Counted from the first letter of the stretch, positions 12,901 to 24,670 are shown. The stretch: 64,000 bases of DNA from Blumeriella jaapii (GCA_009599575.1 VWND01000064.1:992001-1056000), one strand, 5' to 3'. Notes: generated by a model not told the origin, from the sequence alone. A program made the numbers and translations.

Positions 12901-14300
12901 CTCGGCTACGCAGCATCCAGAATCCAGATGCCTATCGTAAACAAAGCGTGGCCTAGTCTTCGCTTAATCCCGAGCTGTGTATTCCCATTCCATTTCTCTC
13001 TCGCCTCTCCCATGAAGATGCTGTCCCCTCCTCCAATCTCCGACATCCTGATCTTAGCATTCCACATCTCCCCCCAAAAACCTGAAATCGGGAGTGACAG
13101 AGGCGAAGTTTCTCGTAGCAGGTAGTCCAGTGACGTCCACGCTCGGGGGAAGGGGCCGAGTTCTTGGGTGGCACGATTTCTCGGCACGTACGTCCTAAAA
13201 TGAGGTTACAGCCGCACCACGCTACGGGCTATTATGTATTGTAGATAGATACCTTGTGCAAGACATTTATTTGTTGTTTGGCGGAGCTTGGCCTCCGTTC
13301 GCTTGCGTCGGCCGCCACGGCGCCCTTTCCAGATGCTATTTGAGGCCTCTGATAGTACCGTCGCAACAAGCTTCTCAATGTTAGAAGGAGCAGAAGAAAA
13401 AGAAGAAGGAGGAGGAGGGGGAGGAGGAGGAGGAGGAGGAGGAGGAGGAGGAAAACAGCCAATAAAATAAATTTCTGCGCAACAAGCAAGTGTGTGTAAT
13501 TTTGGTGACCTGCCACGCTTTCGTCTGAACCGAGTTGAGGTTGATGTAACAACAATCATAAGATTATCAACAGACGCACGATTTACCCCGACGGTGGTAA
13601 GCCGAAAGCCTGTTCCAAGCCTCTCCAAGTAGCATCTAAATACATGCACATCTCGCCGGGCTTGCTCTAAGCGTAGTTTTGAGCGTCTGCAACCGCGTAA
13701 ATCACTACCAATGGGACGCCAAGAGCGACCGCGATGAGGCAAAGAAGGTACAGCTTTCGGGCTGTGAAGGGTATTCTAGAGTAGAACGCTACTCGCAAAC
13801 AAGAGCCAGACTCTTACGGGTCAATAAGCTATTGACGATAAGAAGAGAAGAAAAGAGAGACAACAGGATACTGATTTCACACGGTTATCTTCCGCGAAGT
13901 CATGGCGATGTGGGATTGTTGACTTATAGAAAGCACTTGAACGTCTGGAATGCAGGCGCTCGATCAGGAAAGAGGGCCAAACGCAAAACGGTGACCTATG
14001 TGAAGCTAGCCAACATCGTATTCCGCGCCAAGGTGGTTGAAAGCGTGGCCGTGGCTCTCACAAGACAATTATAGGCGTGTTACTCACGACGTCTACGGTA
14101 TGCTCAACGTCAGCTGAGAGCCATGCCGCCGATGATGAGAGAGGCAAGCACAGCGTGCAAGCCACTGCAACGAAGAGGCGGGAGGAGGCATGATACTGAC
14201 GTCGATACTCTCTGCCCTTCGACCAGGGCCAACTTTCGTCTTGCAGTTTTCTTCTTGCTCGCTTCTGTCTACCAACTCGCGGCACTACCTACGTACACAC
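9960..14300. other. 4.3-kb region without a supportable gene
   Basis: Several open frames of 80-180 codons exist on both strands, but they start at non-ATG codons or run through low-complexity DNA, lack domains and do not join by splice consensus. I see only spacer, one GGA microsatellite, and unremarkable base composition. An unrecognised lineage-specific gene with small exons is possible. Confidence 0.45.
13404..13452. repeat. GGA/GAA trinucleotide repeat
   Basis: Purine-only run AGAAGAAGGAGGAGG continuing as an uninterrupted-looking GGA array of roughly 12 units, ending in AAAACAG. On the opposite strand it creates a spurious poly-proline ORF. Confidence 0.95.
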
Positions 14301-14694
14301 ATGTACATGTATGCTAAAGAGATCTCAGCGAGACATGTCTTCAGGCCCGGCGACTAGCTCCCAGCTTCCCACCGTGAGACGTAGATAGCCATGCTGGCAG
14401 TCCCCTTTCTTTCTTGATACTACCTATCCACGACTCGGCACTATCGATATGTATACAGACCTTCGCTAGACACGTTCTCAGGTCCAGGGCAGGAGCTTTC
14501 AGAGCTTTCCGCTCACCACCGTCGGACGAGAATAGGCATGATCATCATCACCATCATCGTCATCGTCATCGTCAACGCCAAAGTGGTGATAGCATCGGAC
14601 TCGCGGGTCTCATGACGCGCGGCCTAGACACAGTGAGAGCCAGCCGTGGGCAGTACAACATCTTCAAGATCGAAGACCAGCTCACCGGAACACG

Positions 14695-14701
14695 TATATA
14701 A
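14695..14701 (+). promoter_or_regulatory. TATA box of the hydrophobin gene
   Basis: TATATAA lies 150 bp upstream of the hydrophobin ATG, followed by a C/A- and C/T-rich leader that includes a CA dinucleotide repeat at about 14736-14752. Strong TATA boxes are typical of highly expressed, developmentally switched cell-surface genes such as hydrophobins. Inference from sequence only. Confidence 0.6.
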
Positions 14702-14851
14702 GCCTCTTCCTCCTCCGCTCCAGTCTCATCCAGACACACACACACACACACACTAGCAACTGACTTCACCATCACCTCCACCACGCCAGACTCCAAACCA
14801 AGCCCCAAGCCCTACTCCCACCACCAAATCTCACCACCACCCTCTTCCAAG

Positions 14852-15211
14852 ATGCAATCCACCACCCTCCTCGCTCTCCTCGCCCTCTCCGCGACCACGC
14901 TCGCCGCCCCAACCGGCGAGACCGGCGGCTCCTGCAACAACAACCAAAAGCAAGTCTGCTGCTCCGGCAAGGGCCTCATCTCCGCCAGCTGCGTCGTCGC
15001 CGGCCTGATCCCCATCAACCTGCTCTCCACCACCTGCGGCGGCGGCAGCTACTGCTGCACCACGAACAGCAACCCCGCTGTCGTAAGCCCCCTCCCCTCC
15101 CCTCTGTCTCACTTGCGGAAATCGGGGAATGTGGAAATGTGGCGCTGACCTGTTGGGGCGTCCTAGGGGACTTTGGTGAACGTCAACGCCTTGAACTGCG
15201 TGAAGCTCTGA
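14852..15211 (+). CDS. hydrophobin (small secreted, eight-cysteine)
   Basis: 91-residue secreted protein in two exons, 14852-15082 and 15167-15211, with a GTAAGC donor and TAG acceptor in phase 0. Residues 1-19 form a clear signal peptide (MQSTTLLALLALSATTLAA). The mature part has the hydrophobin pattern of eight cysteines at 28, 36, 37, 47, 62, 68, 69 and 88, i.e. C-7-CC-9-C-14-C-5-CC-18-C. Hydrophobins assemble into amphipathic films on spores and aerial hyphae. The 5-residue gap before the second CC resembles class I, but the short CC-9-C and C-14-C loops do not fit the usual class I ranges, so class is uncertain. The CC-18-C loop is split by the intron. Convergent with MAK16. Confidence 0.9.
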
Positions 15212-15978
15212 GCCGAGCCTGAGCTCTAGCTCGTTCGGTGACGGGGGGAGACGAGGGAGAGGTGTGTGTGGATGGGATTTATTTGAAAGAAAAGGGGGGA
15301 ACTGACTTCTTGGGTTCGGGCACTGGACGAAGTTTTCCACCGAGTGATGGTTTGGCTTGCTTGCTGCGTTGTGTTTCGCATTAGCCGGTGCTGAGTTGAG
15401 AAATGAAATACTTGGTGATTTGGAAAAACGAATGACGACTGCCTTTGGTGCTTGGCCATACTCGGGTCTGCAAGCTGAAGGTAAGCGGGAAGACATCTTC
15501 ATTTTCATCTTCATGCTCATCTGCATCCCTGTGTTTGTTGTGGCGAGACATGGGAGGAGTGGGAAGTTACTCGATCAAGTTTTGGAGACGTTATCAAGGG
15601 CAGAGTAGCTTGTCGAGGGAGACTTCAGGACACGTGAATATCTCCGGAATGCTCGGTCGAGAGCACAAGTAATTGATACTCCATTTTGTTTTTCTTTGGA
15701 CGAAACGAGTGGGGGGAGAGTGCAAAAGATGTGGTCAGCTTCACGATCACAAGAACGCATTTGATAACCGCAGTTCCTTAAGCTTGCGCTGCCGTGTCAA
15801 TGTTGATCGATGTACGCTGAGCGACTGATGCATCTTGGGATTTGGGATACACTGCTACTCTGCAATTTAGCACAAGAACCCAAGGAAGCACTTAGGAAAC
15901 TCGAATTTTCGTCCAGCCAGACTCCCAAAGAAACCCCATAGCCTTCTACGCCGTGTAAAAAGGGCTTCCAGACCAAGC
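15212..15978. other. convergent intergenic region
   Basis: Spacer between the 3' ends of the hydrophobin and MAK16. Nothing coding is supported; both 3' untranslated regions and polyadenylation sites should lie here. Confidence 0.6.
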
Positions 15979-17000
15979 TTACGCCAAAGCCAACTCTCTT
16001 TGTGCTTCGAACTCTTCCTCGATCTCGAGCTCCTTGCGGGCCTTCTTAGGCTTGGACTTGGCTTTCGGATCCACCCCTCTCTTTCGCTTGCCAGGTGTCT
16101 TCAGCTTCTTTGCCCTGTCATCCTCGCTGCTCTCGCTCTCGCTATCCTCCTCATCACCCGTCTCAGCCTCCTCCTCACTTCCTAGCCAGTCCTCGAGATC
16201 TCCCAGGTCCTCTTCATCTTCACCGAGATCACTGACGTACTCAACCTCACCGACGCCCTCCTCATCCTCGAGCTCTTCTTCATTCTCGAACTCCTCTTCC
16301 TCGATGCCCTCATCCAGATCCTCGTCTCTGGTACCCTCGCCGCCTCTTTCAAGGCCTTTCAACACCTTCTTCCAGATAGCCTCGCTGACATTCAGCGGCT
16401 GGTCGCCATAAGCACCACTCCGTAATCGCTCAATTAGCTCTCGCTCGATGGCCCTCTCAACCTTGGCAGCGCTCATCGCCTTCCTCTCCCTCGTTTCCTC
16501 GCGTCTGCGCACCTTCGGCGCCATCTTAGGTACGAGTCTCTCGCCCAAGCGCTCATCCTCCTTCGCGATTCTCCTCATCCGGATGCCAACCTGCGTCAAG
16601 CGTGTGAGTCTCTGCTTGCACTTGTGGACCAGGAATTTCGGCCAGTAGATCAATCGGTCGTCAACCTGGGCGAGCGCTTTCTGGTAGTTCTGCGACAGCT
16701 TGATGCGTTCCCACAGCTTGCTGGGCATGTGCGCGCGCTCAATGGTCTTCATGTAGAGGTAGAGGGTGCCAGAGTCGGGGTGGGCGCGGACGGTAGCATA
16801 ACGCGAGTTCGCGAGGGGGCAGGACTGGCGATTGCAGAGGCCGGTGACATTGTACTCATTTCGGCAGAAGTTCTTCTCTTTCGTAGTCCTGGGACGATCA
16901 GAATGGAATTACGAGGTGAGAGGGGCTGGAGGGCTTACTTGAGCTTGAAGGAGCAGAACTGCTGGTTAATGACCTGCCAGACAATCTCGTCGGAGGACAT
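15979..17000 (-). CDS. MAK16: ribosome biogenesis protein MAK16
   Basis: Nucleolar protein required for maturation of 25S rRNA and 60S subunits. 323 residues in two exons, 17000-16939 and 16888-15979, with a 50-bp intron (GTAAGC donor, CCCAG acceptor). The N-terminus MSSDEIVWQVINQQFCSFK followed by FCRNEYNVTGLC and CPLANSRYATV is the hallmark Cys-rich block of MAK16, and KTIERAHMPSKLWERI continues the Mak16 domain to about residue 190. After that comes a long acidic Glu/Asp tail and a basic KRKRG/KPKKARK stretch that probably acts in nucleolar targeting. Length fits the family. A CACGTG site lies 189 bp upstream of the ATG. Confidence 0.96.
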
Positions 17001-17188
17001 GACGATGGTCGACTGCACGTAACTTTGATTACAACCGGCTCAAGCTACTCAGATATCGACGTGTGACGTGCGACGAGAATATTGACGACGCAGTTGAGAG
17101 TGTGATGTTTTGTGCTGGTAGAGATTGATTTTCTGAGATCCAACTTTTTCTTCTCCAGCACCGGCAGAATGGGAGGCGGTCAGAGAGC

Positions 17189-17194
17189 CACGTG
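17189..17194. promoter_or_regulatory. CACGTG E-box upstream of MAK16
   Basis: Palindromic CACGTG (in context CCACGTGACC) 189 bp 5' of the MAK16 start. CACGTGAC is a frequent site for bHLH factors of the Cbf1/CPF1 type in fungi. Function inferred from position only. Confidence 0.4.
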
Positions 17195-17707
17195 ACCAAC
17201 TGATCTACAGGAATCGCAAGCTTATCTCAACCTTTCATCCACGACTTCATGCATCTGCTGCCTGGTTAAGCTTCAAATGCGAGTTTTGAAGCAAAAGACG
17301 CGTAGAGGAGACCGATCCTACCTTCAAGGAATACATCGAAACTACAACATGCTCAATTTCCTCTCTTCTCAGGTCATAAGGCGTAAAATTTACTGCTTGA
17401 TTCGGGACGGGAATGGGCCAGGATGCAGAATTTGGTGCAGTCACCGGCTTCACGAAAGATCGAGAGAACACAGAGCGGATTAGAGAGACGAATTTTTAAT
17501 TGGCACGAGGCAAGTCTAGCTACTTGTTAAGGGATGACAAGGAAAAGCAATTCTATCCATATCCCGGAGCCTCGCTCGACCAGGTAGATGGAGCAGGGAA
17601 GTCCGCGAAAGCAGAAGAGACACCGCCGCAACGATCGAATGCCCTCGAATGCTACCATGAAGCTGATCAAGGCCCAAGCGGCTATTGATGCTCCAGAATG
17701 TACCACA

Positions 17708-18968
17708 TCATTCCTTTCTCATTACGATTTCTCTGATCTTCTTTTTGACCTCCTGAACCTTGTCACTTGCTCCCATGTACCTGCTCTCTATCTTCCTCCA
17801 ATTCACCCAGGGATGGTCGTAAGGGCCCAAGAAGTCCATGTCGAAGCTCTTGAGGCCTTTGATAACTTTCCAGGATTCGGTTGAGCTCAGTTCATTGAAC
17901 GTCGACTCCTTTAGCTCATTTCTGGATATCTAATTAGTCTCCACTTTTTCGGACGCTCAGCCATCTTATAGCTATACTAACCTGTAGAATGGCAAATGGG
18001 AGGAGGTTCCCTCATGAGTGAAGTAGCACAGCTCCTTGCTGAGGTCGAGATCTATCTTCAGGTGTTGGAGGGAGGGTTGAAGCGCAGCAAGCTTGAGAAG
18101 GATCTTTTTCGATACGTTTGGGGTTTTGGCGGTGAGGTTGATGCCGAAACTGGGAGGAAGCCGGTGTTAGCTGCAGCCTACACAGATCTGACATGAGGTG
18201 TTTTGGGATATACAAGAGACAGGAACGTCGAGGTTCTCCCTTACTTACCTGATGGAGGTAATGCTGAACTTATGGCGCGGATTTATGTGGTCGAGGTATG
18301 AAGACATGGCCATGTGGTTCTTGAAATGGAAGTCGGCAAGACGGTAGATCAAGCTGTTGCCAATGACCTCAAGGTATGTCTGGCGACAGATGAGCGCGAG
18401 GTCCATGCATCTCACGGTGGGGTTCTCGCCACGCCAGACTTGATGTCCTCGGACGGCGTGGCCGAACAATCTGTTTTCGTGGTTAAATTTTGGCCAGAAA
18501 TTACGGAGACCGTAATCTTCATCTTCCTCAATTGCAATTATGAGGGTGAAAATCTGAGTGCGGATTTCGAGTGGAAAGCGGGTGAGGATCGATTGAGGCT
18601 GGGCCACGATGTTCAAAGCCCAGGCTGCAGACTGGCACCGTTCGTTAGCAGGTATTTCACGGGTCCCCGAGAGGTTGATCAAGAATTAGCAAACAGGACT
18701 TTCATCAAGTCCAGGAGTCATAGCAGATGAGCAACACTTACATGGATGCCGGTCTCTGGAGCAATCAACTCTACTTTCTGGACCTTCCTGCCACCTCTAA
18801 GGATGACCTCCTTGGACACCTAACTCTATGTAAGTCTCGGGCTAGGCAAACGTCTGACCAGATGTGCCTCACCTTGAAAGCATCAAATGTAGCTTTCTTT
18901 GGGGGAGTCTTTCTCGCAGGCTCGGCGTGAGCCGGCTGTGTAGCAACGACGAAGTCAGTGTTGGACAT
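17708..18968 (-). CDS. hypothetical protein, fungal LPLEIR-type (DUF7730/F-box-like)
   Basis: 312-residue protein of unknown function assembled from five exons: 18968-18873, 18819-18742, 18631-18249, 18149-17982 and 17921-17708. All four introns have good donors (GTGAGG, GTAAGT, GTAAGT, GTTAGT) and in-phase AG acceptors, which strongly supports a real gene. The segment ILTRFPLEIRTQIFTLI starting about residue 75, then MDLALICRQTYLEV, is the pattern common to a large group of Pezizomycotina proteins annotated as DUF7730/2EXR or F-box-like, whose biochemical role is mostly unknown. The N-terminal 32 residues are low-complexity; the C-terminus is basic (VKKKIREIVMRK). No signal peptide or membrane segment. 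Confidence 0.82.
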
Positions 18969-20150
18969 GATGTCAAAGGGTGGTTGTTGTCTTGTTGTCG
19001 AGTTGGGAAGGATTCGTTGTGTGGAATCCGAGGATAAAGAAAAGTGAGAGTTCGGGGAGGCTGTAATTGTTCTTGTTGTAGCGCGAAAGCGCGCTAGTGC
19101 ATTTTCGCGCTAAACCTCGGTCAGCTGACATGCACCTACCAATTCCATCGAATTCTTTTCCACTTGACGATTCCTAGCCTTCCTTAAGGCTTTCGTTGTG
19201 TTGCTCTAATACAAGTGACTTTACCCTTATGGGCCAATACTTGCTTACATGATGTTGGACACGTAAAAGACAATTTTCCCAACTTGCTGGTAAGTAGAGC
19301 AACGAAAGCGGGAACTTTTGCTTTTATCCCAAATCATACAATGCGGATGTCTTTTCGCGAATCATTTGGTTCCTGATCGACTATCTCAAGGTTCCACTTT
19401 GAAATTTTGAGGTGAAAAGCCTCAGATTGAAGCCTGGTGGCGCGCCTTCCTTCTTGGTCGAAGATTCTCGCTCGACTTCGAAGCCCGCAGCCGCAGCTAG
19501 AAATGCGATGTTTGATCTTTATAATATTCTGTTCTATACTATATATTGAAGCAAATTCGACTCGGGTAGTTGGAGACTGCTTGTAAATCTAGCTAAAATA
19601 CATAATTTTGCACAAAGTCGACTTTCATCCTTGACTACTTCGGAAATTCAGAGGGCGTCTAGTAAAGTATTTGGATGAATCAAAAGCTGCGGTAAGACAG
19701 CATTCTACCCTCTGCAGGCCAAAAAAAAAACACGCTCGGTCGAACAATGCGATTGGACTGTGCAGCACGTGTTGCCGGCATCTTCAATGGCTGGAATCAA
19801 TCTAAGCGATCGATGTAAGACTAAACGATCTTCAGCTGTACTAAACGGAATACGGGCTTCCTGCTCTATAGACAAGTTCTCAGAAGATAAAAACGCTTTC
19901 AGGGAGGACACAGAGCCGGAAACTTTTTCTTGGCCACTTGCAACAGCCAATCGTGGCGATCGTTAATCTCAGCTTTGCCATACCCTCGAAGTATCTTCAT
20001 ATCCCTCGAAGTATCTTCCCTTTGGTCTTACTCCTTGAATTATTAAACCCACAACTGCAACAGGCAGGCAGGTAAAACTTTCTTCCTCGGTGAGGGGCCT
20101 CTCTACTTTTTCTATCAATAAAACCAGTACATCTATTCCAGCGCCGTGAA
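18969..20150. other. spacer between two minus-strand genes
   Basis: No gene found. Contains a GCGCGAAAGCGCGC-type inverted repeat near 19080, a 17-bp direct repeat CCCTCGAAGTATCTTC at 19983 and 20004, and AT-rich sequence at 19500-19620. The part next to 18968 should hold the promoter of the five-exon gene, and the part next to 20150 the 3' end of the yellow-like gene. Confidence 0.5.
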
Positions 20151-21568
20151 CTAAATTGCTGGTCCCAATAGCGTATTCTTGTTGGCCCCATCAGGAAGCT
20201 TGGTCCTCAGAATCAACCCCGGATGCTGTCTCCCATCGACCCCTTCGTTCCAATCCGGCTGATACGGCAACTGGTTGATATTGAAATAGATGTACCCATC
20301 AAAGCCTACGTTCGCGCTATCTGGCCAAATGATTCTGGGATCTCGTACATAGGGCGTCGTCTGCAGGGTAGTTTCACTGAATCTCAAGTCAGGAAAATAT
20401 CGCGTGTTGCAGAGAGATGGGGATTCTCACTTGTAGATGTAGATAGCGTTGTGCTCGGGCATGAGCATGTATACGTTACCCAGACTGTCGCCGGAGAATC
20501 CGTTGGCGTTCCCGCCTCGCTGGCCTAGATTCTTCACGTTGTCGAAGGCTCGCTTTGCAGAAAGGGTGTCTTCTGAGGGGTTCGCTCGCAAATACTGCGT
20601 CTCAATTGAAAAAAGGTAGTCGGAGGTGAGCGATGAATAGTACATAACCTACACTCTGTCAGGAACTTCTTCTGTCGTCTGAACACGGGCACGAGACGTA
20701 CATCACCATATAAACTCAGCTCGGCGCCGTCCAAACCCTCTTGTTGATAGCCTAGCGGACTTCCCTTTTGACGCAGATAGAAGGGAATACCCTGGTAGCT
20801 CGGCACGTCCCCAAAGGTCCTCAACGTACTCGGATGTTGGGTCAGCTGTCTCCAGCTCTCCCCGGTGGCAAGATCAATCATGATGAATCCTGTTCTCCCC
20901 TCATTACTCGAATCCACGATGTACGCAATACCTCCGCCCGACTCGGTGACATTGGGTCGCAGGTCGAAACGTAGATCATTCATGTAGGAATCGGGGTAAT
21001 GCACGTCGACGGGAAGGGTGTAGGTCCGCGCAATTGAGTTGTTCGACAGGTTTATGGCGACAAGTTTTGGCCCACCTGGGGCGGCATACGGCATGCTCGG
21101 CGCTTGGGACTCGTTGATGGAAGGTCTGCCGGTGTCCAGCACCCATAATGTATCGTCCGGTGTGATGAACAGCGCCTGCACAGATATGAACGTGTTCGGA
21201 TCGTTGCTCCCGAATTGTATGCCGTTTGTAGTGGTGTACAATCCTCCCGCTGGGGTATTAAGGGCCAAAGACGGATACGCTTCTTCTGCGGTTTGATTTA
21301 CGATCTCGCCCAGCGTATATGCGTATGTCCCGCGAGTGTAGCATGCGAAGACTCTGCCAGTCCTGGAGACGGCGAGACCAATGGGCCATTGGTCGTAATA
21401 GTAGTGGAATTCTTCGACTGTTGGTCCGTATGTTCCAGTATCGATTCGAATATTTCGGGTGCCGGTTGTACTGATGCTGCTATTGAGATTGGCATTAAAA
21501 CTCGTGCTGTTTTGTGCTGCTGTCAAGCCAGCAAGGCTGGTGACCGTGAAAAGACTGGAGAGCTTCAT
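20151..21568 (-). CDS. secreted major royal jelly/yellow-family protein
   Basis: 436-residue secreted protein in three exons: 21568-20702, 20648-20431 and 20376-20151; donors GTACGT and GTGAGA. Residues 1-18 (MKLSSLFTVTSLAGLTAA) form a signal peptide and the mature protein has many N-glycosylation sequons (NSTS, NLS, NVTES). Conserved blocks of the MRJP/yellow beta-propeller family (Pfam MRJP) are visible: WPIGLAVSRTGRVFACY, DTLWVLDTG, YMNDLRFD, AYIVDSS, GFIMIDLATGESW, and near the end GGNANGFSGDSLGNVYM and DPRIIWPDS. Fungal members are secreted and often linked to plant contact, but their substrates are poorly known; function here is therefore unassigned. Start chosen at the ATG that directly precedes the signal peptide. 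Confidence 0.9.
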
Positions 21569-23195
21569 CCTCACAGAGAAATTGCTGTGAAAAATTCGAT
21601 GACATTGGAAAATGTAAACAGAGGCAGACCTACGAGTCAAATAGGTTTGAATCGAGACGCGGCGAACGAGGTCGATGAGATCATGCTGAGGGGCGGAACT
21701 CCGGAACACATGAGCTACTGCTGCTCGTAGCTCGTGGCATAGGCCAGCCTTTCGAAATGCCGTGCATGCGCCAATCCGCCAATGAAGCGATTCCCAAAGG
21801 GCCGAGAACCGTGGCGTAGACAAGCATTCTGGGGGAGGAGGAGGAAGCTTGTCGATGAGCTTTGACTGACGTTTAGAGTGATGATGCGCGGATGTCGAGA
21901 TTTAGCGGATGGAGAGGGGCCGACACGTGCAAGCCCTGAAGTGCCTGCGGCCATGCATCGAGACAAGATTTAGCGAATCAAGCTCTGATGTAGACCCCAA
22001 AGTAAACAAACGAATCCTTTTGGCAGGTTTTGATGGCATGACCGGCACGAGCCATCGCTCCTAATCGATGCTGAGGCCCTCCATCTAATCTTTCTTTATT
22101 CGCACTCGAGCCTCGATAAATGATACTGCTAAAGTTTCTTAGCTGAAGTGGTAGAGCGCATTCTTGGTGAGGACGTTGTTCAAGCTCAAGTCTTGAAAGA
22201 ACTAAGCTATGGTAGGGCAATCAAGGCTCTACTAAAAATATTGTTTTCTGTATTAAGAAAATTATCGATAAAATTAGTATTAAATGTATTAGATAACGGG
22301 GAGTAATAGTCTTAATTCAAAAAATTCAAAAACAAAAACATTCAAAAAATAATGATAAAAAGGATACATCTATGCTTATTGAGGCATCTTTGAACAACTT
22401 CCAAGATTATTTAATTTTAAATCATAAACAGAATTGAATGAGCAGTTAAAAGTGATAAGCATGAAACTTATTTGATGTACAGGTGTATAGCATACAATGG
22501 AGTAGATCAATTATGCCGGATCGTACTGACCGTAGAACCTCGAGGATCATAGGGATCAATCAACTCTTCGCGAGAGACAAGCCTTTGCCACCTTTGGGCT
22601 CCCAGGGAATTTCGATATCATTTCTCCCTCAGGAAAAGCACATTGCTCTTCATTGCAAGACTGGCGCTCTTCGCGAGCGACACGTCTTTGCCCACGATGG
22701 GCTCCCATGAAAATTCCGTAACATTCCTCCATCATAACAAGCACTTTCTTCAACTTTCCAAGACTGGCATTCGGACTTCAGGATTGTGTTGCTGCCAATT
22801 CCCATCGCAACTTCCGCGCTCGTTCCTAACAGCCACCAGCATCCCGCTCTTTCCTTGAATGATTCCTTAGAAGCGACAGGACTGCCGTCTTCGCTCGTGT
22901 CTGTTCTTCTGCCTTCTTATCCCCCAATCCCACTCTCTTTCCTCCACAGCCATCTTCCAACACAACATTCCTAACAACGACCATCTTTATCTCTCCAGCA
23001 CCTGCTAGGCACTCGGTAGCTGTCTCGACTTCATGTTCGGCCAAACCCCCGTTGCCGTTCATCAAGCCATTGCTAACTTGGCTGCAGCCAATATCATACC
23101 CGCACAGATCAGCACATCGTTCCCGAGAGCAGTATCTCAAAGACGCAGACCTCCACACGAGCCGATTCTAGCTAGGCCCCATAGCCTCTAGCAAC
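21569..23195. other. spacer with AT-rich block
   Basis: No gene supported. 22230-22480 is a distinctly AT-rich block with no coding signal. A tRNA-like A-box segment lies at about 22138. The C/T- and C/A-rich stretch at 22790-23190 looks like the promoter and leader of the downstream coiled-coil gene. Confidence 0.5.
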
Positions 23196-24017
23196 ATGAC
23201 ACTCTTCCGGTCATCCGAGCACGATCATTGTGACACCTCATCCTCCAAATCCTCACGACCTTTCCTCTCAAGATCCAAATCCTCAAAAGCAACGAAGGAG
23301 GCCACGACGGCCAGCCCTAAGTCAGCCTGCGAGATCAAACATGAAGCTGCTGCCAAACAGCACGAGGAGGCTGCCAAAAGACACGAAGAGCACCGAAAGC
23401 AGGAGGAGGCCAGGAAACATGAGGAAGCCCAAGAAGCTTTGAAGTGTGCTTTGGCCAAGAAGGCAGACGATTTCAAGAAGCTCAAAGAGACCGCCCTGCA
23501 TGAGACTGCTAAGAAGGCCGAAGAAGTCAAGAAGCAAAAAGAAGCTCTGAAACATGAGGCACAGATCAAGGCCGAGGATGCGAAGAAGAAGAAGGAGGAG
23601 TTGAAGCGTGAAGCGGCCAAGAAGAAAGAGGATGAAAAGAAGAAGAAAGAAGCTCTGAAGCAAGAAGCCGCCAAGAGGAAGGAAGAAGCTCGGAAATGCA
23701 AAGAGTCGAAAAGCGCCACTCCTACCTTGAAGAGCAGGAAATCGGGCTTCTTCTTTCGCCCCAAGGAGTACGAGCCTGCGCCACCGACGCCGCCTGTCAA
23801 TCACAAAAAGCCGGCCCATGTCGACATCGACGGGTCACATAACGCTGAGTCGAAGACCAAGAATAAGAATGGTGCCGACGTCATTCCCCACGGAGCGTCA
23901 GAGACTGATAAGGGGAAGTCAGCTGAGAAGAAGAAAAAGTCTGGGGACGAAAAGGATAACAAGGGAAAAGGCGTCGAGCCTCTCCCTTCCCCGGCCTGTG
24001 GTTGTTCTGATGAATAA
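23196..24017 (+). CDS. Lys/Glu-rich coiled-coil hypothetical protein
   Basis: Intronless ORF of 273 residues, not assigned to a known family. Residues about 45-175 are almost entirely Lys, Glu, Ala and Gln arranged as heptad-like repeats (KKAEEVKKQKEALKHEA, AAKKKEDEKKKKEALKQ), which predicts a long charged helix or coiled coil. The N-terminus is Ser/Lys-rich and the C-terminal 90 residues are disordered with Pro and Lys, ending in CGCSDE. No signal peptide or membrane segment. The repeat character makes database similarity unreliable. The antisense strand carries a long Phe/Leu/Ser open frame that is a shadow of this composition. Confidence 0.7.
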   Translation: MTLFRSSEHDHCDTSSSKSSRPFLSRSKSSKATKEATTASPKSACEIKHEAAAKQHEEAAKRHEEHRKQEEARKHEEAQEALKCALAKKADDFKKLKETALHETAKKAEEVKKQKEALKHEAQIKAEDAKKKKEELKREAAKKKEDEKKKKEALKQEAAKRKEEARKCKESKSATPTLKSRKSGFFFRPKEYEPAPPTPPVNHKKPAHVDIDGSHNAESKTKNKNGADVIPHGASETDKGKSAEKKKKSGDEKDNKGKGVEPLPSPACGCSDE

Positions 24018-24669
24018 GCTTGTCGAGAGTTTACAACGTTCGTCTCGGGTGGTATGATAGAATGGCCGGGGATTCGCATTCCACCGAAAGGATGAAGTGT
24101 ATGCAGATTGTCAGTAGTTTCTTGTCTGTGAAAAATTAGGGTTGGAGATGGAAAGATACGGTGGAAAGGGTGTCTGGTTGGTTGTTCTTACTCCTAAAAC
24201 TCACCTAATTCCGGGTTCGTATGAATCGACGGTGCTAATTGATGGGTTCCTTTTACCTGAACTCCCTTTCATCTGTGGTGATCGTGAGGTTTAATCTGGC
24301 TTGAGAACACCCCCAAGACAACCAATATACCCATGAAAATTGTACACTGGCACAAGAGGTGTTCAGTTGAGAATGCGCTGGCACCTGGATTGACAGACAT
24401 CACCGATCGGCGTAGCTCTGCATTGTACGTTCCAATCATCGAGAATTGGCGATTTGCTTTCCGTGTGAGAGCCAGTCAATTCCTCTACCATACACGATAT
24501 CCTTGATGTCTCTCCCCGGCCTGATGACACCTCTCCCCCGCCTCCTCAAAGTCTACACTCCCAACCTCGAGTCGCGCAAACGTCAGGAACCACGCATGCT
24601 GCTCTGCTCTGCTCTGCTCCGCTCCACCCCGCCATATAAACCCACTCCTCTTTGCTCCCTCCCCGTGCG

Positions 24670-24670
<1 letters not shown>

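Noticed and set aside
12662..13187. Two minus-strand frames of 84 and 93 codons
   Set aside because: At least one begins with GTG, and they have no similarity to known domains and do not connect.
13206..13742. 178-codon frame with a poly-proline run
   Set aside because: The proline run is the GGA microsatellite read antisense; nothing else in it looks like a protein.
23225..23819. Long antisense frames rich in Phe, Leu and Ser over the coiled-coil gene
   Set aside because: Mirror image of the Lys/Glu-rich sense codons (AAG/GAG); shadow ORFs.
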